Origin: Cyprinodon diabolis
Taxonomy: Eukaryota > Chordata > Actinopteri > Cyprinodontiformes > Cyprinodontidae
DNA length: 64,000 nucleotides
Reading direction: 5' to 3'
Assembly: GCA_030533445.1 (NCBI GenBank)
Contig: CM060073.1
Location: forward strand, 43,288,428-43,352,427
The notes below the pieces were generated by a model. It was given only the letters and a program-made list of their open reading frames with translations. It was not told the origin of the DNA and did not search any database. Numbering within the stretch: the first letter of the stretch is position 1; every line of letters begins with the position of its first letter. The position numbers and the translations under genes were made by a program. Below are positions 45,711 to 56,666 of this stretch, piece after piece.

Positions 45711-47997
45711 TTTAAATTAGCGTTGAGTTCCAAGCTTTATAGAGTAACCCAACAAAGTCTTGTTTTGGATTAGAAAGCATGCAAATTGAACCGAAAGAAC
45801 AGGTCCACTCCTCTTTATTGATTCTTAAAGACAATCAGCGTATCTAAATCTAGAAAATCAGATTTTTGTTTTAAAACTTCAGTTCACCACTATTTTCTTT
45901 CCATGCATCCATCAAATCTGTTTGGGTGATGCAGAGAAATAAAAAAAACAACCTAATTTTGAATGTGTGTGTAAACTTGAAATGAGGAAATTTCTTTAGT
46001 GTATTCATACATATATTATATATCAACTGGCTTCTGTGCATTGTTCTCCTTTGTTCATTGTAGTCTTGCTGTTTCCTAGATCTAAACTGCAGTTGGTCAT
46101 GTGCCCATTTCTGTTTTAAGGATGTTATATCAAATTTATAATATCAAACTATACCTTTAGCCAGTCCATTGATACTTTGAGTTAAAAGTTAACTTATTAT
46201 CTAAATAAGACTTTGCTCATTTTTTGAAAATTTATTAGTGATATTTAGTTTTTTAAAGAAGCCAAAGATGGCATCAAGTGTTTTAAGATCCTTTTTTTTC
46301 TATTTTCTGATTAACATGTAATTAGCCTGAAATGAAAAATTAGTCTTATTGTTTTGTTTCCAGTGAAAGAACCCACCCATTGAATATGAAATCTTCATGG
46401 CTTCGTGTTCTTTTCAGGATGAGTCTCATTTTCACATTGGCAAAATGATGCACATATTACTCTCCCTTCGGTCCTTTCACGGTCTGGTCTATTTTTATAT
46501 CTTCACTTTAGTATCAGTTTTAAATTGTTCTCCGTTCTTTGCTTGTTAAGCAGTTCTGGCCCAGGCCTGGTGTGGCCCTCAAACCGTTTTTCAAAGTAGG
46601 CAATTGCTGCCTGCTGATGTTGAAGAAAGCTGGCTTGGAATGCTGGCTTCCCCCCCCCCCTTCTACTGAAATGACAAACTTTTTAATAAATGGTCTGTAT
46701 ACACCAACATAGCAGCAGCATTCAGCCCATGCTCTAACAAGAAATATATGAGCTGCATTAGCTTAGCTTGCATAGTTTCGAGTCGAGGCAAAGCATGTGA
46801 TCCTCACACATCATGTACATTTCAGCTGCTGAGCATGTATTCTTTGGCTGCTCTTCTACTTTGCCCTATCCAGTTTACATGGCATTCTGTGTGTGCATGA
46901 GTATGAGTTTTTTATTTATCTAACAGAAGTGAAAGTCAGCCATCTTCCTATATATATATATATTTCTTAGTTTTAGTTTTAAAGTAACCCTCCCTTTCTG
47001 ATGAGAAGACCCTGAGGTTTGTTAGACAGATATCTCGGTAAGCTTTCATGACTGAAGTGTTTACATCCTCTGCGTGCTGCTGGTACACACGTTGGAGAGG
47101 ATGGTGTTTAATATCCTGGTCAGTTGGGAAATGTGGGGCAGTCAAGAGGATGAGAGAGAGAAGTTAAAGCTAGACATCTACTGCAGCTAAAAGAGGTAGT
47201 TCACCATTTTTAAAGAAAGGTTTCATCTAAGGTTGTCCATGAGCTTTTAATACCGCATTATTTGCAATTAACAACTCATTCTTGCCGTTGTGATTTAATG
47301 TAAGTGCGGATTAGCTGTCCCTGAAAGCTGAAGCAAACTGCTTGTCCTAGATGGGCCTAAACTGATGCAAAACTACTTTCTAGGTTTCCAAAGTCTCGTA
47401 TTTGTTACGTTGTATTCTTTGAACCTTTAGACTATTATGATTATTCTACCAGATGGCTATTTAGCAGTGATTGTAAACAAAGGAAATGGCAATAAGAGGT
47501 GTTCCACAACAATCTTCCTGTTTGAGACATGGACGGAGAACAGAGCAGCGCATTTCTAATCTAAATTAACTGAGAAAAAATAGTGGATGCCAAGCCAAAA
47601 GTCAATAGATGTCTGATTTCATGGTAGTTTATACTTTTTTTAATTTTGGTTTTGTGATGTAGTTAATTGAGTTTTTTCTTCATAGGAAGATTCTTGAAGA
47701 ACCACGTCCAGTAACCATTTCTCTATAAATTTACTTCCAATGCAGATATAGCGACTGTTTTAGTTGAAAGCATGGCAAAATCTGCTATAACATTTTTAAA
47801 AATTAATGTGGTTTGAAATTGAGGCTAATGCCAAAACTGTCAGGTCATCTTCAGCCTCTTGGACTGGCTTATTTGTCTTCATATTAAATGGATACGCCTA
47901 GAGAGTTCTCTTGTGTAATTATGTTTAAAATTACTGGAGTTTCGTTTTGAGGCAGTTACTTATCTGTTCTTGATCTCACGCCTAACTCCATACCACT

Positions 47998-48044
47998 TTT
48001 TCTTTTTTTTTTCTTTTTTTTTTCTCTCTCTCTTCTCTCTCTCA
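47998..48044. repeat. Polypyrimidine (T)n/(CT)n tract
   Basis: T runs followed by CTCTCTCTCT units. A simple repeat in the intron; a polypyrimidine tract of this kind can resemble a splice acceptor tract, but no supported exon follows. Confidence 0.9.
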
Positions 48045-48179
48045 TACACCTAATGTCAAGGAAAGTGATACATGAAGAGCCCCAAGGTAATTTTTTTGGT
48101 TTTGGTTCTAAAAGGCTGTATCTTGTTAACAATTTTATGAGCCACTTGAATTAAAAAAAATAGTTTTTATCAGTTAATC

Positions 48180-48182
<3 letters not shown>

Positions 48183-48221
<39 letters not shown>

Positions 48222-48222
48222 G
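48183..48222. repeat. (TA)n microsatellite
   Basis: About 18 TA units with TTTA variants at both ends. Confidence 0.92.
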
Positions 48223-49005
48223 CCCTAGATTTTCAAGAAACCAGTTATACTTATCTGTTAAATTAAACGTTAAGCTTTTTAGTACATGTTTGTGGCATGG
48301 GTGGTAGGCTTTGTGAAGATTATCACGTGTGCATTTACCCTGGTTGTTGTAAATACTTTTCTTTGCAAGACTTCTGAAGAACAGTTGGTGTGTTTCAACC
48401 TTCCAAGCAAAACCAGATTTTCCGCTTTCCCTGCCAAACGCTATATGTACAGTACACCTTATACGGCCTGGCTCCAATGATTGTTAACGTTTCACTACAG
48501 TCACAGACGGGTAGACTTTGTACAGGCTTTTGCGTAAGCATTATCTGCTTTCCCATCAGTTCCCTTTTAAGGTGTGACTATTCACCCAAGAGTTTTCCTT
48601 TTAGCACTTAAACCTCTCATTTGAAACCTTTGGAAAGTGATCATTCGCACCTTTTAGGCTTAACTTTATAACCATCTGCCTAATAGTGTCTTAATTCCTT
48701 TTTGCCAGGTAAAGTCCCCCTGATTCGAGATGTTATCATCTACACTAGACTGAAGGGTGACATGATTGTGTATATATATATGTAAATTCTAGATTTGCGC
48801 TGTTTAGGGTCGCTCTACGCTCCAGTAGCTCTGCTAGCTTGGTGCTGGTGTTTATTTTTTAAGAGAACATTAATTTCCCTGCCTTTAGGTTACTTTCTTT
48901 TTTTTTAATGTTTTTTGCCTCTGGTTTTTGAATGCTGCTAAACTGGAATAATTAATATTTAATTATAATTTGTTTAGCTGAAATTATACTTGGAACTACT
49001 ATTAT

Positions 49006-49420
49006 ACTTCTGCAACCGCACACATCAAATGTCGCTTGGGTCCGGTGGCGAACCAGTTTTGCTGGTATGCTTCTGCACCGTCGGTCTGGAATTTCCAAAA
49101 TAACAATCGTGCATCTGCACAGTCACGGATATGGAGCTAGAGTTTCTAGACATCGAAGAGGAACAGGATCTGTTAATGGAGTTGGCAAAAAGAGCGAATA
49201 ACCTTTCGTCGTAGTTGTCCATTGTAGTTGTTCCTCGGTTTTTAAAAATGGCGCACCCCGCCACCGAATCGAGAGGGACGACCACACAGACAGCCAGAAA
49301 GGCATAACAAGGACCAATCACAACTGCTTTTTGTCAGCGCGCTTCCGCTTGAGGTCTGTGTGGGTTTGCGACCCACTGTAGTCAGGATTTATTGAGGTGC
49401 GCAATGACGGTTGCAGAACT
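49006..49420 (-). mobile_element. Non-autonomous TIR DNA transposon
   Basis: TTCTGCAACCG at 49008-49018 is repeated in inverted form at 49408-49418, extended by A(C/G) outside, so the 13-bp ends match with one difference. A clear target duplication is not visible. The interior has higher GC and CpG than the intron around it, and on the - strand a 98-codon frame starting near 49321 includes MDNYDERLFALFANSINRSC, which could be the remnant of an N-terminal transposon protein. Superfamily uncertain (PIF/Harbinger-like is one option). Confidence 0.6.
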
Positions 49421-49489
49421 TCTGTGTGGGGGGTGTGGCCATGCACAGAGACAGATTTGATGAGAGAAGAACAAGAAATTAAGGCCATC

Positions 49490-49915
49490 TCTTCTATCAG
49501 TCTTTGTGGGCAATATGAGATCTTCAAAAAACAAGTTAGAAGAACTCTAAGCCCTAACAAGGACCCAACAAAAGTACACTTGCATCAATATGTGTTTTAC
49601 TGAAACATGGCTGTGAAATCATATCTTGGAATCCAGCATCACTGGTACGTTTTCTAACCATACCAGTAGACTGAGTTCTAAGGAAGATTAGAAAATTCAA
49701 AGGTGTTGGCCACTGGAGAAGCAACTGCGAAGCCGTCTACAAGAACGGAAAGGACAGTCTGTACTTCCTTAAGAAGCTTAGGTCCTTCGGTGTTTGCAAG
49801 ACAGACCGCTACAGAAGATCGTTCCTGAACAATTGGTTTAAAAAAAAAAAAGAAAGAAAATATGAGTTACTGCAACATTTAATTTCCCCTTGGTATTAAT
49901 AAAGTATTTTTAAAT
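49490..49915 (+). mobile_element. Internally deleted L2-like LINE
   Basis: The first part (about 49510-49625) encodes broken pieces of a LINE endonuclease start, ending in the motif CFTETWL (about 49588-49613). Shortly after, from about 49715, comes the C-terminal end of a reverse transcriptase ORF, NCEAVYKNGKDSLYFLKKLR then SFGVCKT, followed by a 3' tail containing AATTTCCCCTTGGTATTAATAAAG. Roughly two kilobases of coding sequence in between are missing, so this is a deleted or recombined copy. In + orientation, the same as zbtb34. Confidence 0.7.
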
Positions 49916-51469
49916 TGAATATGCACCAATAACTATAAAACAGATTTTTGAAGTTGCTGGAGGTTGTTGATCCAGGAAGTCCAGGTTGTTGCAAACTTGA
50001 AAACTTGGCCTGGATCCATTTTATACCGTTTCTGCGCAACGCAGCCGCGTAAAAAAAAAAAAGTGATACCCTGTGTATTCTGTTTTTAAAGTGTAATGGT
50101 ATCAGTCATACTAGGGGTTTCAGATAACTTAAAGCTATTGCAAGAGTCACTTAAGTTTTCACCAGCTGCTTGGAACATAAAGTAAACCAGCTCTGCCTCA
50201 TCAATTGCTGCAATTTGTTGCTCAGCAGGGCCAAAGAGTGGTTTTTATTTTTCTGCACTTTCTGTTGCTATCAAGATAGAAATATTGTGCCATTTTAAAA
50301 TAATTACTGCAAAAAACATAAAGACTCTTTAGTAATTAGAAAATTTCCACTCATCATGGTTGTTTTGAAAGTCTGTTTTTTGATTTAAGATTTATATTGT
50401 GTTATGGTTGTCACCCTAGAAGGTAACCTTTTCATATTTGCATATAAACGCAGAACACAAATGGCAAAAGGAGTGACATGCTGCACAGCAATGCATTTCA
50501 AAACACGCCAATTTGTGTGGGTGTTCATTCTCAGTTTTTCCTTTAAGCTTGAATCACTTTCCAATGAGCATCTGAAAGGTTTTTGTCAGGTCGAACCTTC
50601 TACTGAATATGTTTCTTATTGATATCTAATGTATTATCAAGGTGTGAGGATGTCAACACAACCCCCTGCATTTTTATTTGAATCGACTAGGCCTGGGTGA
50701 TTAATCCAATTTGCTCTTAATGATTTACTTTTCTGATTACATCTGGCATTTTGGTTTTCACCATTGACCCCTTAAGTTTCCATATCAAATACTAATATAT
50801 CATCATCACTCTTTGTTCTTAATGATTAATCATATCTGAGAAACACGCTCACTGTGATGCCACTAGGTGCATTTAGTTTGTTATATTTTCATTGTTTGTT
50901 TTGAAACATGATTGCTTAAAAGCATGTTTTCAAATTGTGTTTCACAGATCACATTTGCTTCACTTCAAGCCCATAATAACTGCTTGCTCTTGACCAATAA
51001 AAATGTTGTTGCTGTTGTTAATACAGAACAATTGAAAACTGTAGTTGCTCATCACAGCAAAGGAAAGCCCACCCCAGAAGTAACATCAATAAAAAAAATT
51101 ATTGGAAAATGTTTTTTAAAAATAAAATGGGAGAAAAGAAAAAAGTTGATTTTTTTTTTGACTTTTTTTTTCTTCAAAGTTTCATTTTATTACATTTTTT
51201 ATTTTTATTCTCAAAATTTCCACTTATAAATTTTACTTCTCGGTTGCTGCAATAATGAAACATGTACTCCACTTTTGAAACTGTCTTTAAGCCTACCTAT
51301 TTAAACCTGCTTTTTACACATAGACCTCGGAAGCAGAAATATAATAGTTTCTCTTCCCCTTCATCTCACATTGGTTATAACATCCTGTCTAACCTCTCTC
51401 TCTGCATGAATACACAAAGCAGCTGTAAGCGTAGAATATTAAAACAAGCTTTGTTTTCTTTCTTTTCAG
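49916..51469. other. Intron 1 of zbtb34, right part
   Basis: AT-rich intron DNA ending in a strong acceptor, TTTGTTTTCTTTCTTTTCAG, at 51450-51469. The 105-codon + frame at 50912-51229 is lysine/phenylalanine-rich low-complexity sequence and I do not call it a gene. Confidence 0.55.
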
Positions 51470-51502
51470 GCTGTCGACAAGCTGGAGAAACATATCCAAG
51501 AG
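51470..51502 (+). other. zbtb34: zbtb34 exon 2, segment upstream of the main ATG
   Basis: Thirty-three bases between the acceptor and the main start, all in frame (AVDKLEKHIQE) and without a stop. Either 5' UTR or, with exon 1, part of a 17-residue N-terminal extension. Confidence 0.6.
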
Positions 51503-53032
51503 ATGGACGACGGCAGCTACATCGAGTTTGATGTGCCGGAGTTCAGTAACACGGTTCTGACCCAACTCAACGAGCTGCGGCTTCAAGGAAAGCTCTGCGA
51601 CATCATCGTTCATATTCAGGGTCAGCCGTTTCGAGCTCATAAGGCCGTCCTGGCGGCCAGTTCACCCTACTTTCGTGACCACTCGGCCCTCAACACCATG
51701 AGTGGCCTTTCCATTTCAGTCATTAAAAGCCCCGAGGTTTTTGAGCAGCTCCTTGCGTTCTGCTACACGGGTCACATGTCTCTCCAGCTCAAGGATATTA
51801 TTAGTTTCCTCACAGCGGCCAGCTTTTTGCAGATGCAGGCAATCATCGACAAATGCACCCAAATCCTGGAGACCATCCATTCCAAGATCAGCCTCCCAGT
51901 TAGTGCCGGTAGTCCAGATAAGGACAGCTTGCAGATCGGTCGCAATGGTGTCAATGACAGCAACCTGTTCATAAACCCTACCCAGATCTCCCCCCCTTAT
52001 TACCCCCGACACAGCCAGGGGGCCAGCGAAGCTCGGTCGGAGCAGGCAGGAAAAGGCCCAGGACGCGTGCGGCAGCAGCAAGAAGAGGGACAATCTGATC
52101 GCGGCAGTAGCGACGGTGTGTCAGAGCACGACGCAGCCATGGAGGGAGACGCCGAACAAGTAGAACTAATCGGCAAAGATGGGCAAGTCACAGACGTGCA
52201 TATAAAAGTGGAGAAAAACGACAGGCCGTCATACTCTGATAGTTCCTCGGCTGGCGACGATGGTTACCACACAGAGTTTGTGGATGGAGAACAGATTGTC
52301 GCTGTTACTGTAGGTTCCTACGGTCCCGTAATCCAGCCTGCCACCTATTCTTACTCAGGGCTGTCCTCCTCCTGCTTTGTCAACCTCAGCAACTCCAGTC
52401 CTTCTCGCTCCATCCTTAGCAGCTTCAGAGGCGGGAGAGCCAGATCAAAGCGCCCAGTGGCTATCCCTGCAGGAGTTCTAAGTCAAATGAAACCCAACTC
52501 GGATGATGCTGAATCCGCCGTCGGGTCTGCAGGGTTGGAAAACGATGTGCGAGAGCGCAGCCTTCGGAGCCAGTGGTACCCTTACAATGAAAGACTCATT
52601 TGCATCTACTGTGGAAAGACCTTCAATCAGAAAGGGAGTCTTGATCGCCACATGCGTCTGCATATGGGAATTACCCCCTTTGTCTGTAAATTCTGTGGCA
52701 AGAAGTACACCAGGAAAGACCAGCTGGAGTACCACATCCGTGGCCACACAGACAACAAGCCCTTCCACTGTCAGATCTGCGGTAAATGCTTCCCATTTCA
52801 GGGCACCCTTAACCAACACCTGCGGAAGAAGCACATGGGAGCATCAGAGGTTAGCAATCATCTGGACTCCCCAGAGAGAACCGAGGATAGCTTAGGTCAA
52901 AAGGATCACGGGGATGCGCCGGAGGGGATGGCGTATGAGGCGCAGTATGCAGAAGAGGCATCAACCAATGTTATTGACGAGAGTTCCAAATGCAGTCCGG
53001 AGGAGGCTCAAGCATCCAGATGTGATTTTTAA
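51503..53032 (+). CDS. zbtb34: Zinc finger and BTB domain-containing protein 34
   Basis: 509-residue BTB-C2H2 transcription factor, expected to act in the nucleus as a sequence-specific, probably repressive, regulator. The BTB/POZ dimerisation domain spans about residues 20-125 (ELRLQGKLCDIIVHIQGQPF, then RAHKAVLAASSPYFRD). A long acidic, serine-rich linker follows, with a sumoylation-type site IKVE (234-237) and a basic patch RGGRARSKRP (309-318). Three C2H2 fingers: C367/C370/H383/H387, C395/C398/H411/H415, C423/C426/H439/H444. The length matches the vertebrate protein (about 500 aa), and the BTB and fingers fit ZBTB34 better than its paralogue ZBTB37. The whole ORF is in one exon; the start was chosen for its strong context (GAGATGG) and the family N-terminus. 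The frame is open upstream to the acceptor. Confidence 0.93.
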   Translation: MDDGSYIEFDVPEFSNTVLTQLNELRLQGKLCDIIVHIQGQPFRAHKAVLAASSPYFRDHSALNTMSGLSISVIKSPEVFEQLLAFCYTGHMSLQLKDIISFLTAASFLQMQAIIDKCTQILETIHSKISLPVSAGSPDKDSLQIGRNGVNDSNLFINPTQISPPYYPRHSQGASEARSEQAGKGPGRVRQQQEEGQSDRGSSDGVSEHDAAMEGDAEQVELIGKDGQVTDVHIKVEKNDRPSYSDSSSAGDDGYHTEFVDGEQIVAVTVGSYGPVIQPATYSYSGLSSSCFVNLSNSSPSRSILSSFRGGRARSKRPVAIPAGVLSQMKPNSDDAESAVGSAGLENDVRERSLRSQWYPYNERLICIYCGKTFNQKGSLDRHMRLHMGITPFVCKFCGKKYTRKDQLEYHIRGHTDNKPFHCQICGKCFPFQGTLNQHLRKKHMGASEVSNHLDSPERTEDSLGQKDHGDAPEGMAYEAQYAEEASTNVIDESSKCSPEEAQASRCDF

Positions 53033-54616
53033 GGTCCTGCTTCAGGTTCAGGAAGCTTTAAGAAATGATTAGTTAAACTCAGCTTAAAGGACTCAATTTT
53101 TTTCTGGAATCCCTCTGCCACAGACCTTTCTTGATACAAGTGTTTCTGTCAGTTTTTTTTTTTTGTAAAATCCATGCGGAGAATGAGTGAAAGAAAGTGG
53201 ATGCTTTATAATAGAAATTGTTTCAAGCAAAGGGAGTCACAACGTACTATTTTTGCGGTGGTCCCAATAATCACGACCTCCAGTTGATTGCTCTTTTTAT
53301 CTTTCCATGTTTTTTTAAGAAAAGAAAAAAAAATATTTACAGAGTTATATAGGCATGTTGCAATAATTGATAATGTGAAAGCTCTGGTAAGATGCTTGTC
53401 ATATCACCTTTTTACCTGACCCGTTTTTGCACATGTGGCCACTGGAGGTCACTGACTCACAAGGAATGATTTTTCTGCCAGTGCAAAGCTTCGTGTTACA
53501 TATCCGTTTAATACCTCATTTTGCAACTACATACTCATAACAGACAGTATTTTAACTTAAATGAAACTCACCGGGTTCTACCTCATAGCCAAGAACCTAT
53601 CCAGCACAGACGTGTTCACAGTTTAAAATCCGTTTTTCGCTTTTGTGTACAGTTTATCTTCTTGCCAAAACGCTGTAACACTTATTCTTTTTACACAAAG
53701 CCTTGATACTAGGATGGGAAATATTCCTTGCTGATTGTATGGACTGGGGACAAGGTCCTTGTCAAATGTCTATGGTCAGCCAGGTTAAAATTATGATCCA
53801 GAAGGTGCTATGTTAGGAGTGCATTAAATTTGCTAGCTTACATGTTTTCCTTTGGCAAAATGTTGAGGATAAATTGAGAAAATGGCCCTGTTATGATTTC
53901 AAGATACATGTTGTTGTCTGAGCTTTATAACACATCATTACTTGAAGTCTCATTTAGTTGGTCCAGGTGTTGCTTTTAGATACTTTCGTCCATGTGATGG
54001 GTGAATTATGTCCACAAAGTATACCTCTTTACCCTATAGGCAAATTTACAATGGATTAACATATGTGTATTTGTTTTATGAAGGGGAAGGCTTCCATGTG
54101 ATTCTCAACTGTAGTTGCTGTTAACTAAGCGCCACCTAGGGAGCGACTTGGAACAATATGCAAAAACGAATGAACAAAGGAATCTCAGCCATTGCCTCAT
54201 GGTTTATATTCCATCATCTAGAAAAGCTAATTTTTGTTTGTTTTTATCTCTTTTTTTTTTGGTTGTAAACCCAATTAGGAGTGTGTTCCTTTGAGTCTTT
54301 TTATCATGGATGTCGCAAAGCTGAATTACCGTGAAATGATTAAGGTTTAAAAACAAATTGTTTTTTTTGTAGTATTGCTTCACTCTGCAGAATTAGGTCG
54401 CTTCTTAGTGCTACCCTAGATATTAAATAAGCAGAGCGTTGTTGGTCATTCTTAATGCATATTCGGAAAATGACTGGTTGGAGAAAAGTAGAAAAACTTT
54501 ATTGACACTCAGCAATCTCATAAATTCTATTGGCTAAAGGTCTTGCTTGTGGCATGACTTTTTTTAATCTTACATTCATTGTGTTATTTGGGATTAGGGA
54601 AGGTTTTTTTTTTAAA

Positions 54617-54641
54617 TATATATATATATATATATATAAAA
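54617..54641. repeat. (AT)n microsatellite
   Basis: Eleven to twelve AT units directly after a T/A run, in the probable 3' UTR. Confidence 0.9.
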
Positions 54642-54924
54642 GGCACTGAAAGTGCAAGACTAATTGTTTGCAAGTTTTAAACTTAGCCGGGTGGTTGTCT
54701 GTGTGCTACTCTGCTCTTTTATTTGCCATCCAGCTGTTAAATGCCTTTGTGTGTGTGTATTTTTTCAAAGAGCACCTACTATATACTTTTATTTTCCTCC
54801 TATCTGGGCCGTGTTGAATTTTTGCCAATGAATTAATAATTGATTATATTATAGTTTTCTTTCATATTGTTTCCTTAATTATTGTGTTTGGTGAAAGATT
54901 CTGCATAAAATTACTTAAGTACTT

Positions 54925-54943
54925 TTTTTTTTTTTTTTTTTTG
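54925..54943. repeat. Poly(T) tract
   Basis: About 19 consecutive T on the + strand. Confidence 0.9.
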
Positions 54944-55714
54944 GTTTCTCTTCTGAATGTGCTTCTGTCATCTTTACTCTTTTATCAGATACAGTAGCAA
55001 CACCAAACTGTGGGGAAATTCTGCTTAGATCATGGCTCGCTTTTTCTTTCCCTCTGTGTACGAATCAAAAACAAACTCTTTTACTCATCCCAAGCAGTTT
55101 GTCAGCCTATAAATGTTTACTAAGTAAAAGTTTATATCTTTCAAAAGCTGACTGCTGCTGCTTTGTCAGCTGATCCGTCTTTAGAAAAATAAGTTGTAGA
55201 ATCGTTACCACTCATTTGGACTACAAGAAAAACATCCATACTTTTTCGGAAACTGTCAGATTAATTTCTTGAGTGATGAAAATTAATCTTGTGCCAAGAA
55301 GTAACACCAAAGACTGATAGGTGATTTTTCGAGTCAGTTTTGATTATACTGCTAATTTAATACTAAATAATGTAGAATTAGTTGATTGCTATTTGCAAGT
55401 TTGGTTTCTCAGCTTGTTACAATCAGTTGTGTAAAATTTAAAGAACATTTTAAATAGTAAGGTAACTAATGTTATATTTTAAGCCATAAAAAAGTTAAGT
55501 ATATAAAAAAAAGTTGTCTAATAGGTTTCATAAATATTAAGTCTGCAAAATCAAAAGAGAGGGAGCAGAGTGGCATCTTTAACCTTGTGCCTTGCCACAA
55601 GCTTTATATCAAAGTCAATGCTGGCACTTAGAATATGCCTCTTTTATTTTGAAACTATTTTTAAAAAGTCAAACACTTGAGAACATGAACTAGCTCGGCC
55701 AAAACAAAAAAAGA

Positions 55715-56666
55715 CACAGCGTCTTTTTTAAGTATTAACACCCCATCGTTTCGATACCCAGCAACCACATTTGTTGTATTTTATTGGGATTTTTTGCTGT
55801 AGAAAAAACACAAATTGTTGCATAATTGTGAAGTGGAAGGAAATATTTACAAATTTAACATTTTCAAACCTGAAACATCTTTGATGAACAAACTGCGTTT
55901 GCTGCAGTTCGGTATGTTAACCAGCTTTGTAAGACTAGACACTTATGTGTCAATGTTTTCTTTGTTTTTATTTGTACGATTATTAGCAAAATAGGTTCAT
56001 TTCCATATTTTTCTTACCAAATTTTGATTTGTCGCTGTATTAAAGTTTCAGATAAAAAAATGACACAATGCTAGCTTTTATTTCAAGCGCCCCCTCTGGG
56101 AAGTTACCTTATTTTCAATTTAAACAGCAATGAAATCTAATCTGTGAAAATGCTTATTAAAAAAATAAGTTTTCACAGCAAACAATGAAAATGTAACAAA
56201 TTAAATGTCTGCAGCTGAAGGTATTAAACAGTTTATTATTTATCAATAGACATTTAAGAATAAAAAGTGATGAACTGATCTCACTGAGCTCTGAAAGCCC
56301 AAGAACTGCAAAAAAAAACAGACTTTCCAAAAATTATAATCTTCCTAAACCGACCCATTAGCAGAGGCAGCTGGACTTTAACACCTATCCAACAGCTCTG
56401 TCAGCCTAAACAGATGTGCTCTAAAAAACCTCCAAGATCTTCACAGAGCAGCTGGATCTTTACGGAGATAGAGCTCTTGGGAAGAAGTGTGTCACCATTT
56501 CCAAAATTGTATTTTAGTAAAGTATAAACATTCTTTATTTTCTTCCTACTTCACACTTTTGCATTACTTTGTATAGATTATTACTTAACGAAATCCCTTG
56601 GATTTGCACATATGATTGTAATGTGGTCAAATGCTCAAGGGGTGTGAATACTTTATCGAGGCTGTG
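55715..56666. mobile_element. Mariner/Tc1-like non-autonomous TIR element
   Basis: The left end contains AAGTATTAACACCCC and the right end GGGGTGTGAATACTTT, part of imperfect inverted ends of about 30 bases that begin CACAGC. GGGGTGTGAATACTTT near an element end is a common signature of fish mariner/Tc1-type repeats. Length 952 bp, no transposase frame. A TA follows the right end, but the left flank is GA, so the target duplication is unproven. It lies 2.7 kb past the zbtb34 stop and could be inside a long 3' UTR. Confidence 0.6.

Larger units (their letters stand above)
44926..49005. other. Intron 1 of zbtb34, central part
   Basis: AT-rich intron sequence without a gene. It includes a copy of the fold-back repeat family (45640-45710), a pyrimidine-rich tract (47998-48044), short TA arrays (46950-46964) and a longer one at 48183-48222. 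Reading frames up to 87 codons are chance. Confidence 0.5.
53033..55714 (+). other. zbtb34: Probable 3' UTR of zbtb34 and downstream DNA
   Basis: No further coding sequence. T-rich and AU-rich motifs, TA arrays and several weak polyadenylation signals (ATTAAA at about 53823 and 54422) fit a long 3' UTR, as is usual for this gene, but the true end cannot be set from sequence alone. Confidence 0.45.

Noticed and set aside
52478..52834. 118-codon - frame inside zbtb34
   Set aside because: Shadow of the zinc-finger coding sequence on the opposite strand.
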